Source of the DNA: an uncultured Parvularculaceae bacterium
Lineage (GTDB): Bacteria; Pseudomonadota; Alphaproteobacteria; Caulobacterales; Parvularculaceae
DNA: 46,222 nucleotides
Direction: 5' to 3'
Assembly: GCA_913055785.1 (NCBI GenBank)
Contig: CAJXLJ010000021.1
Span: 1-46,222, forward strand
Part shown: piece by piece, positions 24,814-34,601 of the stretch
Layout of the letters: every line of letters starts with the position of its first letter
Numbering within the stretch: the first letter of the stretch is position 1
Made by a program: the position numbers and the translations under genes
Notes under the pieces: model-generated
The model's input: the letters and a program-made list of their open reading frames with translations, nothing else
The model's database searches: none
Told to the model about the DNA's origin: nothing

Positions 24814-27800
24814 TTAAGAACAGCCCGTCGACGCGCCGCAGCTTTCGCATTTGAGGCAGGCGCCGTTACGGACCAGCGTGAACTGACCGCAATCGGGACA
24901 GGCGTCGCCTTCATAGCCCTTGATGCGCGCTTCCTCGCGGCGGGCGCCCGGCGTCGACAGCACGCCGCGCGGCGCCTTCTGGTTCACCGCGTCTGCAAGC
25001 CGCGCGATTTGCGCCTCGATTTCCGGCGGGCTTTCGGCCTTCGGCTGCTCGGCCTCGCGAATGTCATCGTCGCCCGGCTCGATCTCCTCCGCATCCTCGC
25101 CGGCGGAATGGCGCAAACGGTCGAAATCGCCGCCGCGCAGGATCACCAGATTGTCGGTCACGGTGGAGCGCGAGAAGCCTTTGGAGATCAGTTTCGTCGC
25201 ATCGGCTTGCGTCTTTTCCTCGTTGACGCCTCGGCCGATGGCGTCCACCGCGCTTTCGTCCGGATTGAGATGGGCGAGGTCGGACCGGCCGAGATAGGAG
25301 ATGGCGAGCTCCCGGAAGATGTAGTCGAGGATCGACGTCGCATGCTTGATCGAGTCGTTGCCTTGCACCGGGCCCGACGGATCGAAACGGGTGAACACAT
25401 AGGCGTCGACATATTCGTCGAGCGGCACGCCGTATTGCAGCCCGAGCGAAACGGCGATGGCGAAATTGTTCATCAGGCTGCGGAACGCCGCGCCTTCCTT
25501 GTGCATGTCGATGAAGACTTCGCCGAGCTCGCCGTCATCGAATTCGCCGGTGTGCAGATAAACCTTGTGCCCGCCGACGATCGCTTTCTGGATATAGCCC
25601 TTGCGCCGGTCGGGCAGGCGGCGCCGCCCGGGCGTGCGCTCGATGATGCGTTCGACAATCCGCTCGGCGACGATCTTCGACTTTTCCGTCGCCGGCGCCG
25701 CGGCGACCCGGTCGGCGAAATCGTCGTCTTCGTCATCGGCGGTTTCGCCGGCGAGCAGCGACGAGGCGAGGGGTTGCGACAGTTTCGAGCCGTCGCGATA
25801 GATGGCGATGGCTTTGAGGCCCAATTGCCAGGCCAGCATATAGGCGCGTGCGCAGTCGGCGATTCTGGCGGCGGCCGGCAGGTTCACGGTCTTCGAGATG
25901 GCTCCGGAAATGAACGGCTGCACCGCCGCCATCATGCGCAAATGCGCCTCAAGGCTCAGCGCGCGCGCGCCGATGCGTCCGCAGGGCGTTGCGCAATCGA
26001 ACACCGCGTAGTGCTCTTCTTTCAGATGCGGCGCGCCTTCGACGGTCATCGCGCCGCAGCAGAAGAGATTGGCTTCATGGATTTCCTCGTCGGAAAAACC
26101 GAGGTCGCGCAAAACTTCATAACCGGTCGAGGAAAGCTGGCTTTCGCGCATGCCAAGCATGTTGAGGCAGAAGTCTTCGCCCAGCGCGTGCGGCGTGAAC
26201 GCATAGGTCATGTCGAAGGCGGTTTTCAGCCGCTCTTCGAGCGCCTTGATATGACGGTCTTCGAAACCCTCGTTGCGCAGTTCTTCAAGATTGATCCCCG
26301 GCGCGTCTTTCAGCGTCCCGCGTCCAAGCGCGTAAGCCTCGATGTCGGCGATCTCGCTTTCATTGTAGCCGAGAGATTTCAGCGCCGCCGGAACGGCGCG
26401 GTTGATAATCTTCAGATTGCCGCCGCCCGCGAGCTTCTTGAATTTTACGAGTGCGAAATCGGGCTCGACGCCGGTCGTGTCGCAATCCATGACAAGACCG
26501 ATCGTGCCGGTCGGGGCGATCACCGAAACCTGCGCGTTGCGGAAGCCGTTGATGGCGCCGAGTTCGTAAGCCTCGTTCCAGACCGTTTTGGCCCGTTCGG
26601 CGAGCGCCGGGAACGGGCAGGCCATATCGTTGAACTGCGCCGGCTCGACATTCAGCCCTTCGAATTCGCCGCCCTCGGAAACGCCGATCGCCGCGCGCCG
26701 GTGGTTGCGCAGGACGCGCAGCATGGCGTCGCGGTTGGTTTTGAATTCGGAGAAAGGACCGACGGCGGCGGCGATTTCCGCCGACGCGCGATAGGCTGCG
26801 CCCGTGGTCAGCGCCGAAACGCCGGCTGCGACGGCGCGCGCTTCGTCGCTGTCATAGGCGATCCCAGACGACATCAGCATGCCGCCGAGATTCGCGAAGC
26901 CGAGACCGAGCGTGCGATAGCCGTAAGAGCGCTGCGCGATTTCGGCGGACGGGTATTGCGCCATCATTACCGAGATTTCGAGGGTCAGCGTCCACAGCCG
27001 GCAGGCGTGTTCGTATGCGTCGGCGTCGAACGCGCCGTCCTGCACGAACTTGATCAGGTTCAGCGATGCGAGATTGCAGGCCGTGTCGTCAAGGAACATA
27101 TATTCCGAACACGGATTGGAAGCGCGGATCTCGCCGCCTTCCGGGCAGGTGTGCCAAGCGTTGATCGTGTCGTGAAACTGAACGCCGGGATCGGCGCAGG
27201 CCCAGGCGGTCGCGCAGATTTCCTCCCAGAGCACGCGGGCGCGGACGGTTTTCGCCGGGGCGCCGTCGGTGCGGCGTTTCAGTTCCCAGTCGTCATTGTC
27301 GGCGACAGCCTTCAGGAACGCATCGGCGATGCGCACCGAATTGTTGGAGTTCTGACCCGAGACGGTGCGGTAGGCGGGGCCGTCCCAGTCGAGATCGTAA
27401 ATATCGACCTCGACCTCGCGATAGCCCTCACGGGCGTAGTCGATCACGCGCCGGATCGAGGCGTCGGGAATGAATGCGCGTTTCGCCTCCCGGATCGCGG
27501 CCTTAAGCGCCGGGTTGCGTTGCGGGTCGAGGCGGGTCTCGTCGTCCTCGCTCGTCCAGCACGCGGCGATAATGAGCGGCAGATGTTTGGCGAGCGCACG
27601 CGAACCGGCGACCAGCGCGGCGACCTTTTCTTCTTCGCGCGCCTTCCAGCGGACGAATTCTTCGATGTCGGGATGATCGGCGTCGACAATCACCATCTTC
27701 GCGGCGCGCCTTGTGGTGCCGCCGGACTTCACCGCGCCAGCCGCCGCGTCGCCGACCTTGAGGAAGCTCATCAGGCCCGAACTTTTGCCGCCGCTCGAAA

Positions 27801-28533
27801 GCGGTTCGCCGTCGCCGCGGATGTTCGAGAAATTACTGCCGGTGCCGGAGCCGTATTTGAAGAGCAGCGCTTCGCGCTTCCACAAATCCATGACGCCGTT
27901 TTCGCCGGCGAGGTTGTCTTCGACCGACTGGATGAAACAGGCGTGGGGCTGCGGGCGTTCGTAGGCGCTGTCGGAGGGCGCAAGCCGGCCGCTGTCATGA
28001 TCGACGTAATAGTGGCCCTGACCGGCGCCTTCGATGCCGTAAGCCCAGTGCAGGCCGGTGTTGAACCATTGCGGGCTGTTCGGCGCGCCGATCTGCAAAG
28101 CGAGCATCGCCCGCATTTCATCCAGATAGATTTTCGCCGCGCCTTCGTCGGTGAAGTAACCGCCCTTCCAACCCCAATAGGTCCAGGCGCCGGCCATCCG
28201 GTCGAACACCTGCTGCGCGGCGGTTTCCGGTCCGTAGCGCTCGTCGGCGGGCAGTTTCGCGAGCGCCGCCACGTCGGGCATCGAGCGCTGCAGGAAAACC
28301 GGCACGCCTTTTTCACGCACTTTCTTCGTCGCCGCCGGCACGCCCGCCTTGCGGAGATATTTCTGGGCGAGAATGTCGACCGCGGTCTGGCTCCAGTGCT
28401 TGGGAACCTCGGTGTCGCGCATCTCGAAGATGGTCTCTCCGGAGAAGGAGCGGATTTCCGAATCGGCGCGCCGGAACGGGATCGCGCCATAAGGCGCGCG
28501 CCAGTCTTTCGAAAAGCGTCGGTCTATACGCAT
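24814..28533 (-). CDS. nrdJ: Vitamin B12-dependent (class II) ribonucleotide reductase
   Basis: 1239-residue adenosylcobalamin-dependent enzyme reducing ribonucleotides to deoxyribonucleotides, independent of oxygen. Visible are [19 protein letters not shown] near residue 230, [11 protein letters not shown], the active-site region [44 protein letters not shown], and a C-terminal zinc-ribbon-like tail (ACPDCGQ ... [11 protein letters not shown]) whose last cysteines are suited to re-reduce the active site. No beta-subunit gene (nrdB) or flavodoxin gene (nrdI) is near, as expected for class II. Full length for the alphaproteobacterial form. A possible NrdR site lies 46-61 bases upstream of the start. 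Confidence 0.96.
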   Translation of the reverse strand: MRIDRRFSKDWRAPYGAIPFRRADSEIRSFSGETIFEMRDTEVPKHWSQTAVDILAQKYLRKAGVPAATKKVREKGVPVFLQRSMPDVAALAKLPADERYGPETAAQQVFDRMAGAWTYWGWKGGYFTDEGAAKIYLDEMRAMLALQIGAPNSPQWFNTGLHWAYGIEGAGQGHYYVDHDSGRLAPSDSAYERPQPHACFIQSVEDNLAGENGVMDLWKREALLFKYGSGTGSNFSNIRGDGEPLSSGGKSSGLMSFLKVGDAAAGAVKSGGTTRRAAKMVIVDADHPDIEEFVRWKAREEEKVAALVAGSRALAKHLPLIIAACWTSEDDETRLDPQRNPALKAAIREAKRAFIPDASIRRVIDYAREGYREVEVDIYDLDWDGPAYRTVSGQNSNNSVRIADAFLKAVADNDDWELKRRTDGAPAKTVRARVLWEEICATAWACADPGVQFHDTINAWHTCPEGGEIRASNPCSEYMFLDDTACNLASLNLIKFVQDGAFDADAYEHACRLWTLTLEISVMMAQYPSAEIAQRSYGYRTLGLGFANLGGMLMSSGIAYDSDEARAVAAGVSALTTGAAYRASAEIAAAVGPFSEFKTNRDAMLRVLRNHRRAAIGVSEGGEFEGLNVEPAQFNDMACPFPALAERAKTVWNEAYELGAINGFRNAQVSVIAPTGTIGLVMDCDTTGVEPDFALVKFKKLAGGGNLKIINRAVPAALKSLGYNESEIADIEAYALGRGTLKDAPGINLEELRNEGFEDRHIKALEERLKTAFDMTYAFTPHALGEDFCLNMLGMRESQLSSTGYEVLRDLGFSDEEIHEANLFCCGAMTVEGAPHLKEEHYAVFDCATPCGRIGARALSLEAHLRMMAAVQPFISGAISKTVNLPAAARIADCARAYMLAWQLGLKAIAIYRDGSKLSQPLASSLLAGETADDEDDDFADRVAAAPATEKSKIVAERIVERIIERTPGRRRLPDRRKGYIQKAIVGGHKVYLHTGEFDDGELGEVFIDMHKEGAAFRSLMNNFAIAVSLGLQYGVPLDEYVDAYVFTRFDPSGPVQGNDSIKHATSILDYIFRELAISYLGRSDLAHLNPDESAVDAIGRGVNEEKTQADATKLISKGFSRSTVTDNLVILRGGDFDRLRHSAGEDAEEIEPGDDDIREAEQPKAESPPEIEAQIARLADAVNQKAPRGVLSTPGARREEARIKGYEGDACPDCGQFTLVRNGACLKCESCGASTGCS

Positions 28534-28578
28534 GAATTCCGTCTCTCTCGGCCGTCGGTCCGAGGGTCAATCGCTCAG

Positions 28579-28594
28579 ACCATAGATATAGTAT
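28579..28594 (-). promoter_or_regulatory. Possible NrdR box / promoter element of nrdJ
   Basis: On the minus strand the sequence is ATACTATATCTATGGT, 12 of 16 matches to the palindromic NrdR consensus ACACTATATATAGTGT by eye. NrdR boxes usually occur as spaced pairs, and no good second box was found. The same bases could serve as a -10 region. Two small hairpins (GCGAGG/CCTCGC and CACCC/GGGTG) lie next to it, further from nrdJ. Confidence 0.35.
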
Positions 28595-28748
28595 GCGAGG
28601 GGGCCTCGCTCCACCCGTTTTTGGGTGAAATCAAGGGAAAAGGCCGCATCGCGCCCGCTCGCCCCGCTATTGCCCGGCCCGGCGGCGGGCGCCATATTCC
28701 GGCCGCGCCGCCCTGCCAGGATGGGCGGCCGGAGCGGACAGGAACCTG

Positions 28749-29159
28749 ATGTTTTCACAGCTTTTTACCTGGTGGAATTCGACCACCCCGGGCACGTCCT
28801 TCACCTTGTGGCGCAAGGGCGCCCGCCTTGTCGGCAAGGACGAGCAGGGCAACCGCTATTTTGAGGAAAAAGTCCCGAGCCTGCCCGGTTCGGACGGCAA
28901 GCGCCCGCGCCGCTGGGTCGTTTATCACGGCGTCGCCGAGGCCTCCCGCGTTCCCGCCGACTGGCATGGCTGGCTGCATCACACGCTGGACGCGCCGCCG
29001 AGCGATGAGCCCTTGACGCGCCGCCCGTGGGAAAAGGATCATCTGCCGAACATGACCGGCACGCCGCTCGCCTATCACCCGCCGGGGAGTCTCGCGCGCG
29101 CCGGCGGGCCGCAAGACGTCAATGACGACTATGAGGCCTGGAAGCCGGAAGACGCGTAA
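28749..29159 (+). CDS. NDUFA12-family complex I accessory subunit
   Basis: 136 residues, matching the NDUFA12/B17.2 family: TLWRKGARLVGKDEQGNRYFE, RRWVVYHG, EASRVPADWHGWLHH and RRPWEKDHLPNMTGTPLAY are the family's landmark positions. It is a peripheral subunit of NADH:ubiquinone oxidoreductase shared by mitochondria and Alphaproteobacteria, one of the lineage markers in this window. First gene of NDUFA12 / mlaD / DUF2155, with mlaD 14 bases downstream. The rest of complex I is not in the window. Confidence 0.94.
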   Translation: MFSQLFTWWNSTTPGTSFTLWRKGARLVGKDEQGNRYFEEKVPSLPGSDGKRPRRWVVYHGVAEASRVPADWHGWLHHTLDAPPSDEPLTRRPWEKDHLPNMTGTPLAYHPPGSLARAGGPQDVNDDYEAWKPEDA

Positions 29160-29173
29160 CGAGGAATGACCGT

Positions 29174-29647
29174 ATGAGCCGAGCCGCCGCATTTGAAACC
29201 GTTGTCGGATTCGTGGTGATCGCCGTCGCGGCGTTGTTCATGTTTTACGCCTACGGCGTCACCGGAAAACAACTGGGCGCCGATCAGTATCGTCTCGATG
29301 CAGTGTTCGGCAGGATCGACGGCGTCACGGTCGGCTCGGAAGTCAGGATCGCCGGCGTCAAGGTCGGTTCGGTCGCGGCGAACGAACTCGACGCCAACAC
29401 TTATGAGGCCAATGTCCGCATGACGATCAGTGGAGCGGTAGCGGTGCCGGACGATTCGATCGCCAAGGTCGTCTCCGACGGTCTGCTGGGCAGCGCTCAT
29501 ATCTCGATCGAGCCGGGCGCGTCGATGGACATGCTGAAGCCGGGCGACAAGATCGTGATTACGCAAGGCTCTGTCGATCTTTTAAATCTCGCCGTACAGA
29601 ATTTCACGAATTCGTCTGCAAAGGGCGATAAGGATGATGCGGAATAG
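29174..29647 (+). CDS. mlaD: Outer-membrane lipid asymmetry protein MlaD
   Basis: 157 residues: N-terminal anchor (about 8-28) and one MCE domain (about 38-115; FGRIDGVTVGSEVRIAGVKVGSV, LLGSAHISIEPG), with a short polar tail. Length and layout match MlaD of the classical phospholipid retrieval pathway. Its ABC partners are not adjacent; the mlaE/mlaF-type genes of this window (5118-7036) travel with a different, longer MCE protein. Eighteen bases before the DUF2155 gene. In Alphaproteobacteria mlaD commonly sits alone beside the NDUFA12 gene. Confidence 0.9.
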   Translation: MSRAAAFETVVGFVVIAVAALFMFYAYGVTGKQLGADQYRLDAVFGRIDGVTVGSEVRIAGVKVGSVAANELDANTYEANVRMTISGAVAVPDDSIAKVVSDGLLGSAHISIEPGASMDMLKPGDKIVITQGSVDLLNLAVQNFTNSSAKGDKDDAE

Positions 29648-29665
29648 GGTCCGCGGGAGTTAGTT

Positions 29666-30286
29666 ATGCGCATTTACGCACTGATCGCCGCCGGCGCCGC
29701 GGTTATGTTCCCGGCCGCTGCGCAGGAAATTGAGCCGCAGGAAGATGAGCCGTTGAGCGAGCTCGATCGCCTGTCGCGCAGCGCAGACGATCCTTTCGCC
29801 GGCGCGATTGAAACGCAAACCCGCGAGCCGGTATCGGTCACCTTGCGCGCGCTCGACAAGATCACCGCACGCTATGTCGATCTTGAAATTCCGATGAACG
29901 AGATCGCACAGTTCGGCTCCCTCGAAATTCAGCCGCGCACCTGCGACAAGCGTCCGCCGGAAGAGTTTCCGGAAACAACGGCGTTTCTGGAAATCTTCGA
30001 TACGGAATTCGGCAATCGCGAAAGCGATCTGAAGCCGCGCGAAGGCGAGCCGGTCGAGGACGAGATTGCGGTCGAGGAAATTCCGGAACTCGCGGTCGAA
30101 CCGGTCGGCGAATTGCCGACGATGGAAGATGAGCCGGCGCCGATGGTTCTCGAAGGACCGCAGGCCGAAGGCGTCAATATTTTCCGCGGCTGGATGTTCG
30201 CGTCGGCGCCGGCGCTCAACGCGCTGGAGCATCCGGTTTACGACGTCTGGGTGATCGACTGTAAAACCAGGTCCGTCGACAACTGA
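29666..30286 (+). CDS. DUF2155 secreted protein
   Basis: 206 residues with a signal peptide (about 1-19, cut near AAAQ-EIE). The DUF2155 domain is split by an acidic insert (about 115-165): first VTLRALDKITARYVDLEIP, FGSLEIQPRTCDKRPPEE and AFLEIFD; then IFRGWMFASAPALNALEHPVYDVWVIDC at the end (landmarks near 170-200). Two cysteines (about 93 and 202) may form a disulfide. Periplasmic, function unknown. GGGAG lies six bases before the ATG. Its last 49 bases overlap the 3' end of aat on the opposite strand. Confidence 0.9.
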   Translation: MRIYALIAAGAAVMFPAAAQEIEPQEDEPLSELDRLSRSADDPFAGAIETQTREPVSVTLRALDKITARYVDLEIPMNEIAQFGSLEIQPRTCDKRPPEEFPETTAFLEIFDTEFGNRESDLKPREGEPVEDEIAVEEIPELAVEPVGELPTMEDEPAPMVLEGPQAEGVNIFRGWMFASAPALNALEHPVYDVWVIDCKTRSVDN

Positions 30287-30921
30287 TCCGGCGCGGCGAA
30301 GAAATTCGCCTCCGATTGAAGCGCGTCTTCAAGCACGATCTGATAATCATCGTCGGGCATGCCGATCAGGCCGAACTGAACGAGGTGCTCGTTGTAAAAC
30401 TGCGCGTCAATGAAATGAAAGTCGCCGATTTTTAACCGCGTTATGAGATGGGCCATGGCGACCTTGCTGGCGTCGCGCTCCCGCGAGAACATGCTTTCTC
30501 CACAAAACGCCGCGCCGAGAACGATGCCGTAAAGACCGCCGGCGAGCTTGCCGTCGCGCCAGCATTCGACGGAGTGCGCGCAGCCTCTGAAATGGAGTTC
30601 GGAATAGGCCTCGATAATGGCGTCGTTGATCCAGGTGTCCGGCCGCGCCCTGGTCGGCTCTCCGCAGGCCATGATGACGTCGGCGAAGGCGGTGTTGATC
30701 CTGATCTCGAACGGCTCGGTCTTTATAAATCGCTTCAGCCGGCGCGGAAGCCGCGCGCTTTCAAGGGGGATGACGCCTCGCTCGTCAGGCAGCACCCAGA
30801 CGACGTCCTTGTCGTCGCGCGACCGCGCCATCGGAAAATAGCCGAGCGTATAGGCTTTCAGGAGCTCGTCGGGGGAGATGGCGCTGGCCGAATCACGGGG
30901 CATGGCTTGAAAATAATGCAT
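30238..30921 (-). CDS. aat: Leucyl/phenylalanyl-tRNA--protein transferase
   Basis: 227 residues. Adds Leu or Phe from aminoacyl-tRNA to proteins with N-terminal Arg or Lys, marking them for ClpS/ClpAP degradation. Family landmarks: AYTLGYFPMAR, WVLPDERGVIPL, TWINDAIIEAY, HSVECWRDGKLAGGLYGIVLG, FCGESMFSRERDASKVA and IDAQFYNEHL. ATG 30921 has GAGAG eight bases before it. Convergent with DUF2155 and overlapping it by 49 bases, so the transcripts are antisense at their ends. A TetR / efflux cassette lies between this gene and accC. Confidence 0.96.
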   Translation of the reverse strand: MHYFQAMPRDSASAISPDELLKAYTLGYFPMARSRDDKDVVWVLPDERGVIPLESARLPRRLKRFIKTEPFEIRINTAFADVIMACGEPTRARPDTWINDAIIEAYSELHFRGCAHSVECWRDGKLAGGLYGIVLGAAFCGESMFSRERDASKVAMAHLITRLKIGDFHFIDAQFYNEHLVQFGLIGMPDDDYQIVLEDALQSEANFFAAPDQLSTDLVLQSITQTS

Positions 30922-30991
30922 TTTTTCGGCTCTCGCAGTCGCCGCTTTCCTGCACCCACGTTCTTATTGTTTTTGCAACCTTTTCATATAC

Positions 30992-31011
30992 AACTAACCC
31001 TTCAGTTAGTT
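30992..31011. promoter_or_regulatory. Inverted repeat, candidate TetR operator
   Basis: AACTAAC (30992-30998) and GTTAGTT (31005-31011), a perfect 7-bp inverted repeat with a six-base spacer, lie 17 bases before the TetR-family start in the gap divergent from aat. A weak -10-like TATACA (30987-30992) abuts it. Size and position suit autorepression of the efflux operon. Confidence 0.65.
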
Positions 31012-31028
31012 ATTGAGGGCGCGCGTCG

Positions 31029-31667
31029 ATGAGCGCTCGAGCCGCAGAGAAGCCGAAATGGCGCCGCCGCGCCGAGCATCGCCCGGATGAGATTCTGGAT
31101 GCGGCGCTCGCGGAGTTTGAACAGCGCGGGTTTGACGCCGCCCGGGTCGAGGACATCGCCCGGCGCGCCGGCATCTCGAAGGCCGCCGTCTATCTCTATT
31201 TCGACACCAAAGACGCGATCCTGCGCGGGTTGATCGAGCGGGAGGTCGCGCCGGTGGCGCAGCGCGTCAAGGCGCTTGCGGAAGCGGGCGCGAACGATCC
31301 CGCGGGCGCGCTTCGACTGCTTGTCGCTGCGACGATGGCGCTGATCTCCGACAAGCGCATCTTCGCCGTGCCGCGTATCGTTTTGTCAGTCGCCGGACGT
31401 TATCCGGATATCGCGGTGTTCTATCGCGAACATGTGGTCGAAGAGGCGCTTGGCGCGGTGAAGAGGCTTTACCGCGCCGGCGCCGAGCGCGGCGTCTTCC
31501 GGCCCTGCGATCCCGAAATCGCCGCGCGCGCAATCATGGGGCCGATGCTCATCCACGGATTCTACACGCATCTTTTGCTTGGCGATCCCGGCAAGGCGAC
31601 GCCGGAAGAGCGCGCGGCGGCGCATACGGAGTTTTTGTTCAACGGTCTTCTGGCGGAACGGTCATGA
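31029..31667 (+). CDS. TetR-family transcriptional regulator
   Basis: 212 residues. HTH about 20-65: ILDAALAEFEQRGFDAARVEDIARRAGISKAAVYLYFDTKDAIL, the classic TetR_N pattern. The C-terminal ligand domain (about 75-205) is helical and Ala-rich. A basic extension (RAAEKPKWRRRAEHRP) precedes the HTH. GAGG lies ten bases before the ATG. Its stop overlaps the HlyD start as ATGA, and an inverted repeat lies just upstream, so it probably represses the efflux operon it heads. Confidence 0.93.
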   Translation: MSARAAEKPKWRRRAEHRPDEILDAALAEFEQRGFDAARVEDIARRAGISKAAVYLYFDTKDAILRGLIEREVAPVAQRVKALAEAGANDPAGALRLLVAATMALISDKRIFAVPRIVLSVAGRYPDIAVFYREHVVEEALGAVKRLYRAGAERGVFRPCDPEIAARAIMGPMLIHGFYTHLLLGDPGKATPEERAAAHTEFLFNGLLAERS

Positions 31668-32539
31668 AACGGGTTTTGAGTTTTTCTGCGGCGATGTTGC
31701 TCGCCGCCTGTTCCGGCGGAGAGGGCGATCATCTCAACGGCTATGTTGAGGCGGAAACGCTTTACATGGCGCCGCAGGAAGCGGGCGTGGTCGGCGACAT
31801 TCTCGTTCGCGAGGGCGATCAAGTAAAAGCGGGCGACTTGCTGTTCCGGCTTGACGGGCGGCGGCTTTCCTATGCTGTCGAACAGGCCGCCGCTGCGGCG
31901 AACGCTGCGGAAAAGCGCGCCGAACCGGCTGGCGCGCTCGATCAGGCGGTAGCGGAGGCGCAGGCTGAACTGGAGCGCACGCAGCTCAATTTTGAGCGCA
32001 CCAAAGAACTCAATGCCGACGGTTACGTCTCGAAAGCCCGCTACGATAATGACCGCGCGCTGATGCTTGAGGCGGAAGCCCGGCTAGAGCGCGCGCGGGT
32101 CGAACGCGATGCGGCGCATCATGACCACCAGTCCGCTGAAGCGCAGGTAGGGCTGACGCGGCGGCGGCTCCACGACCTGGAAGTGCGCGCGCCGGCGGCG
32201 GGATCGATTGAACGGATCTACCGGCGCAAGGGCGAGGTCGCCGCCGCCGGCGATCCGGTCGTTGCGTTGTTGCCGCCGGACAATATCAAGATCCGGTTCT
32301 TCGTTCCCGAGAAGAGGCTTTCTGATATGAAACCCGGCGGCGAAGTTTCCTTTGCCTGCGACGGCTGCGCCGAAACGATGACCGCGCGCATTTCCTATAT
32401 CGCCGCCGAACCGCAATTCACGCCGCCCGTCATTTACAGCCTCAAGGAGCGCGACAAGCTCGTGTTTCTTGTCGAAGCGCGCCCCGTCGCGCCGGCGGAC
32501 TTGCGTCCCGGCCTGCCAGTGGATGTCACGCTGCCATGA
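31664..32539 (+). CDS. HlyD-family periplasmic adaptor (lipoprotein)
   Basis: 291 residues. Lipobox MLLAAC (Cys16) at the end of the signal region, so it is probably inner-membrane-anchored by lipid. Biotinyl-lipoyl half (LNGYVEAETLYMAPQEAGVVGDILVREGDQVKAGDLLF), a coiled-coil hairpin (about 70-160, QAQAELERTQLNFERTKEL region), the second lipoyl half (DLEVRAPAAGSIERIYRRKGEVAAAGDPVV) and a beta-barrel (about 205-285). YbhG-like adaptor for the ABC exporter encoded behind it; four-base overlaps on both sides. An outer-membrane TolC partner is not in the window. Confidence 0.92.
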   Translation: MKRVLSFSAAMLLAACSGGEGDHLNGYVEAETLYMAPQEAGVVGDILVREGDQVKAGDLLFRLDGRRLSYAVEQAAAAANAAEKRAEPAGALDQAVAEAQAELERTQLNFERTKELNADGYVSKARYDNDRALMLEAEARLERARVERDAAHHDHQSAEAQVGLTRRRLHDLEVRAPAAGSIERIYRRKGEVAAAGDPVVALLPPDNIKIRFFVPEKRLSDMKPGGEVSFACDGCAETMTARISYIAAEPQFTPPVIYSLKERDKLVFLVEARPVAPADLRPGLPVDVTLP

Positions 32540-33477
32540 ACGGCGAAACCGTCATCGATGTTCGCGGCCTGACGAAACGCTTCGGCGACAAGACCGTCGT
32601 CGATCATTTCGACCTCAAGGTGCCGCGCGGCTCGATCTACGGCTTTCTGGGGCCGAACGGTTCCGGCAAGACGACCACGATCCGCATGGTCTGCGGTCTG
32701 TTAAAACCGGACGAAGGCGAGGGGACATGCCTCGGCTATGACGTGCTGCATGAAAGCACGGCGATCAAGGCCAATGTCGGCTACATGACGCAGCGCTTCT
32801 CGCTTTATGAAGACCTGTCGATCCGAGAAAATCTCGAATTCTTCGCGCGGCTTTACAATCTCGATAATCTGCGCGCCCGCGTCGATGACGCCATCGCTTC
32901 GCTCGGGCTCGAAGGCCGTTCGAAACAGCTTGCGGGCAGTCTTTCCGGCGGCTGGAAACAGCGTCTGGCGCTTGCAGCCTGCATGATCCACGAGCCGGAA
33001 CTTTTGTTGCTCGATGAGCCGACCGCCGGCGTCGACCCGAAGGCGCGGCGGGATTTCTGGGACACCATCCGGCGTTATGCGTCCGAAGGCGTCACGACCC
33101 TTGTCTCCACGCACTATATGGACGAGGCGGTGCAGTGCGACCGCATCGCCTATATCGCCTATGGCAAGAAGCTGCTCGATGCGCCGACTGCAGAGATTCC
33201 CGATCGCGTCGGCATTCACGCCATCAAGATTGAAGGCGGCGACCTTGAAGCCATCGCGTCGCGGCTGAGCGGCGCCATGGGCGTTGATTTTCTCGCCCGC
33301 TTCGGCGCCTCGATCCATGTTTGCGGCAAGGACGAAAGCGCGCTCGCCGCCGCCATGGCGCCGATTGAAGGCATGCCCGGCGTTCGCATCACGCCCGTCA
33401 AGGCGGGACTTGAAGAAGCGTTCATCTATCTGATGACCCAGGCGAGCGACAATTTCGAAGCGGGAGAGGCGGCGTGA
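32536..33477 (+). CDS. ABC exporter ATP-binding protein (YbhF-like)
   Basis: 313 residues, one nucleotide-binding domain (about 5-235): Walker A GPNGSGKT, Q-loop YMTQRFSLYEDL, signature LSGGWKQRLALAACM, Walker B LLLLDEPTAGVDP, switch STHYMDEA. The C-terminal extension (about 240-310) is typical of drug-exporter ATPases. Overlaps the adaptor and permease genes by four bases each. E. coli YbhF carries two such domains; this one has a single domain and presumably dimerises. Confidence 0.93.
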   Translation: MNGETVIDVRGLTKRFGDKTVVDHFDLKVPRGSIYGFLGPNGSGKTTTIRMVCGLLKPDEGEGTCLGYDVLHESTAIKANVGYMTQRFSLYEDLSIRENLEFFARLYNLDNLRARVDDAIASLGLEGRSKQLAGSLSGGWKQRLALAACMIHEPELLLLDEPTAGVDPKARRDFWDTIRRYASEGVTTLVSTHYMDEAVQCDRIAYIAYGKKLLDAPTAEIPDRVGIHAIKIEGGDLEAIASRLSGAMGVDFLARFGASIHVCGKDESALAAAMAPIEGMPGVRITPVKAGLEEAFIYLMTQASDNFEAGEAA

Positions 33478-34601
33478 TTTCCTTCTCCCGCATCGGCGCT
33501 GTTTTCATCAAGGAAGTCGTCCAGATGCGCCGGGACCGGCCGACCTTCGCGATCATGATCATGGTGCCGATCATGCAACTTACGCTCTTCGGTTTCGCGA
33601 TCAACACCGATCCGCGTCATCTGCCGACGGCGGTGGAATTGCGCGACGATGGCCCGATGACGCGGAGCCTGCTCGCGGGGCTGCGCCAGTCGACCTATGT
33701 CGAGATTGTCGACATCGTCCACAGCGATGAGGAGGGCGAGCAATTGCTGAGGTCAGGAAAGGTCAGCTTTTTGATCGTCGTTCCTGAGAGCTTTGAGGCC
33801 GATCTGGTGCGCGGCGAACGGCCGGAAATTCTGGTTGCAGCTGACGCGTCCGATCCGGTGGCGGCGTCAGGGGTCGTCGGCGCCATCGGCGAGATCGCAA
33901 GACGCGCCTTCGAGCCGGAACTCGAGCGTTTGCCGAAACGCCTCAGCAGCGGCGCGCCGCCCTACAGCGTCGTCATCCACCGTCAGTATAATCCGGCAGG
34001 CGTCACCGCCTTCAACATCGTGCCGGGACTGCTTGGCGTGATCCTGACGATGACCATGACCATGATCACCTCGATTGCGCTGACCCGCGAGCGCGAACGC
34101 GGCACATATGAAGCGCTGTTATCGACGCCGGTGCGGCCGATCGAGGTGATGGTCGGCAAGACGACGCCCTATATTCTCGTCGGCGCGATCCAGACCAGCA
34201 TCATCCTTCTCGCTGCGCTTTATGTGTTCAACATACCCTTCGCCGGCGATCCGCTGGCGCTGCTGCTGGCGATTTCGATCTTCATCCTGACCAATCTGAT
34301 GCTCGGCTATCTGATTTCGACGGTGGCGAAGACCCAGATGCAGGCGATGCAGATGACGTTCTTCGTCTTTCTGCCGTCGATCCTGCTTTCCGGCTTCATG
34401 TTTCCGTTTCGCGCCATGCCCGGCTGGGCGCAGGCGATCGGCGAGGCGATCCCTAACACCCATTTCCTGCGCATCGTTCGGGAGATCATGCTGAAAGGCG
34501 CGGGTGTTTCCGACATCGCCGGAGACCTCGGCCCGCTCCTGCTTATTCTGCTGGTGCTGGCGCTTCTGGCGCTGATGCGCTTCCAGCGGACGCTGGACTA
34601 G
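33474..34601 (+). CDS. ABC-2 type exporter permease (YbhR/YhhJ-like)
   Basis: 375 residues: first helix about 24-42, large extracytoplasmic domain (about 43-175), then five helices (about 178-370). ABC-2 landmarks: [60 protein letters not shown] and [11 protein letters not shown]. The start is GTG 33474 inside the ATPase stop (GTGA), with GGGAG upstream. Its stop overlaps the accC stop by four bases on the opposite strand. Substrate unknown; drugs or amphiphiles are usual in the family. Confidence 0.93.
   Translation: MISFSRIGAVFIKEVVQMRRDRPTFAIMIMVPIMQLTLFGFAINTDPRHLPTAVELRDDGPMTRSLLAGLRQSTYVEIVDIVHSDEEGEQLLRSGKVSFLIVVPESFEADLVRGERPEILVAADASDPVAASGVVGAIGEIARRAFEPELERLPKRLSSGAPPYSVVIHRQYNPAGVTAFNIVPGLLGVILTMTMTMITSIALTRERERGTYEALLSTPVRPIEVMVGKTTPYILVGAIQTSIILLAALYVFNIPFAGDPLALLLAISIFILTNLMLGYLISTVAKTQMQAMQMTFFVFLPSILLSGFMFPFRAMPGWAQAIGEAIPNTHFLRIVREIMLKGAGVSDIAGDLGPLLLILLVLALLALMRFQRTLD

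Noticed and set aside
28534-28748. Cobalamin riboswitch before nrdJ
   Set aside because: The leader is short and no B12 box or GCCACTG element was seen; only two small hairpins are present.
24769-28749. A 1326-codon open frame on the plus strand
   Set aside because: It lies exactly opposite nrdJ. Its translation is Arg/Gly/Val-rich without any domain, as expected when a GC-rich gene is read in the antisense frame; nrdJ has unambiguous motifs.
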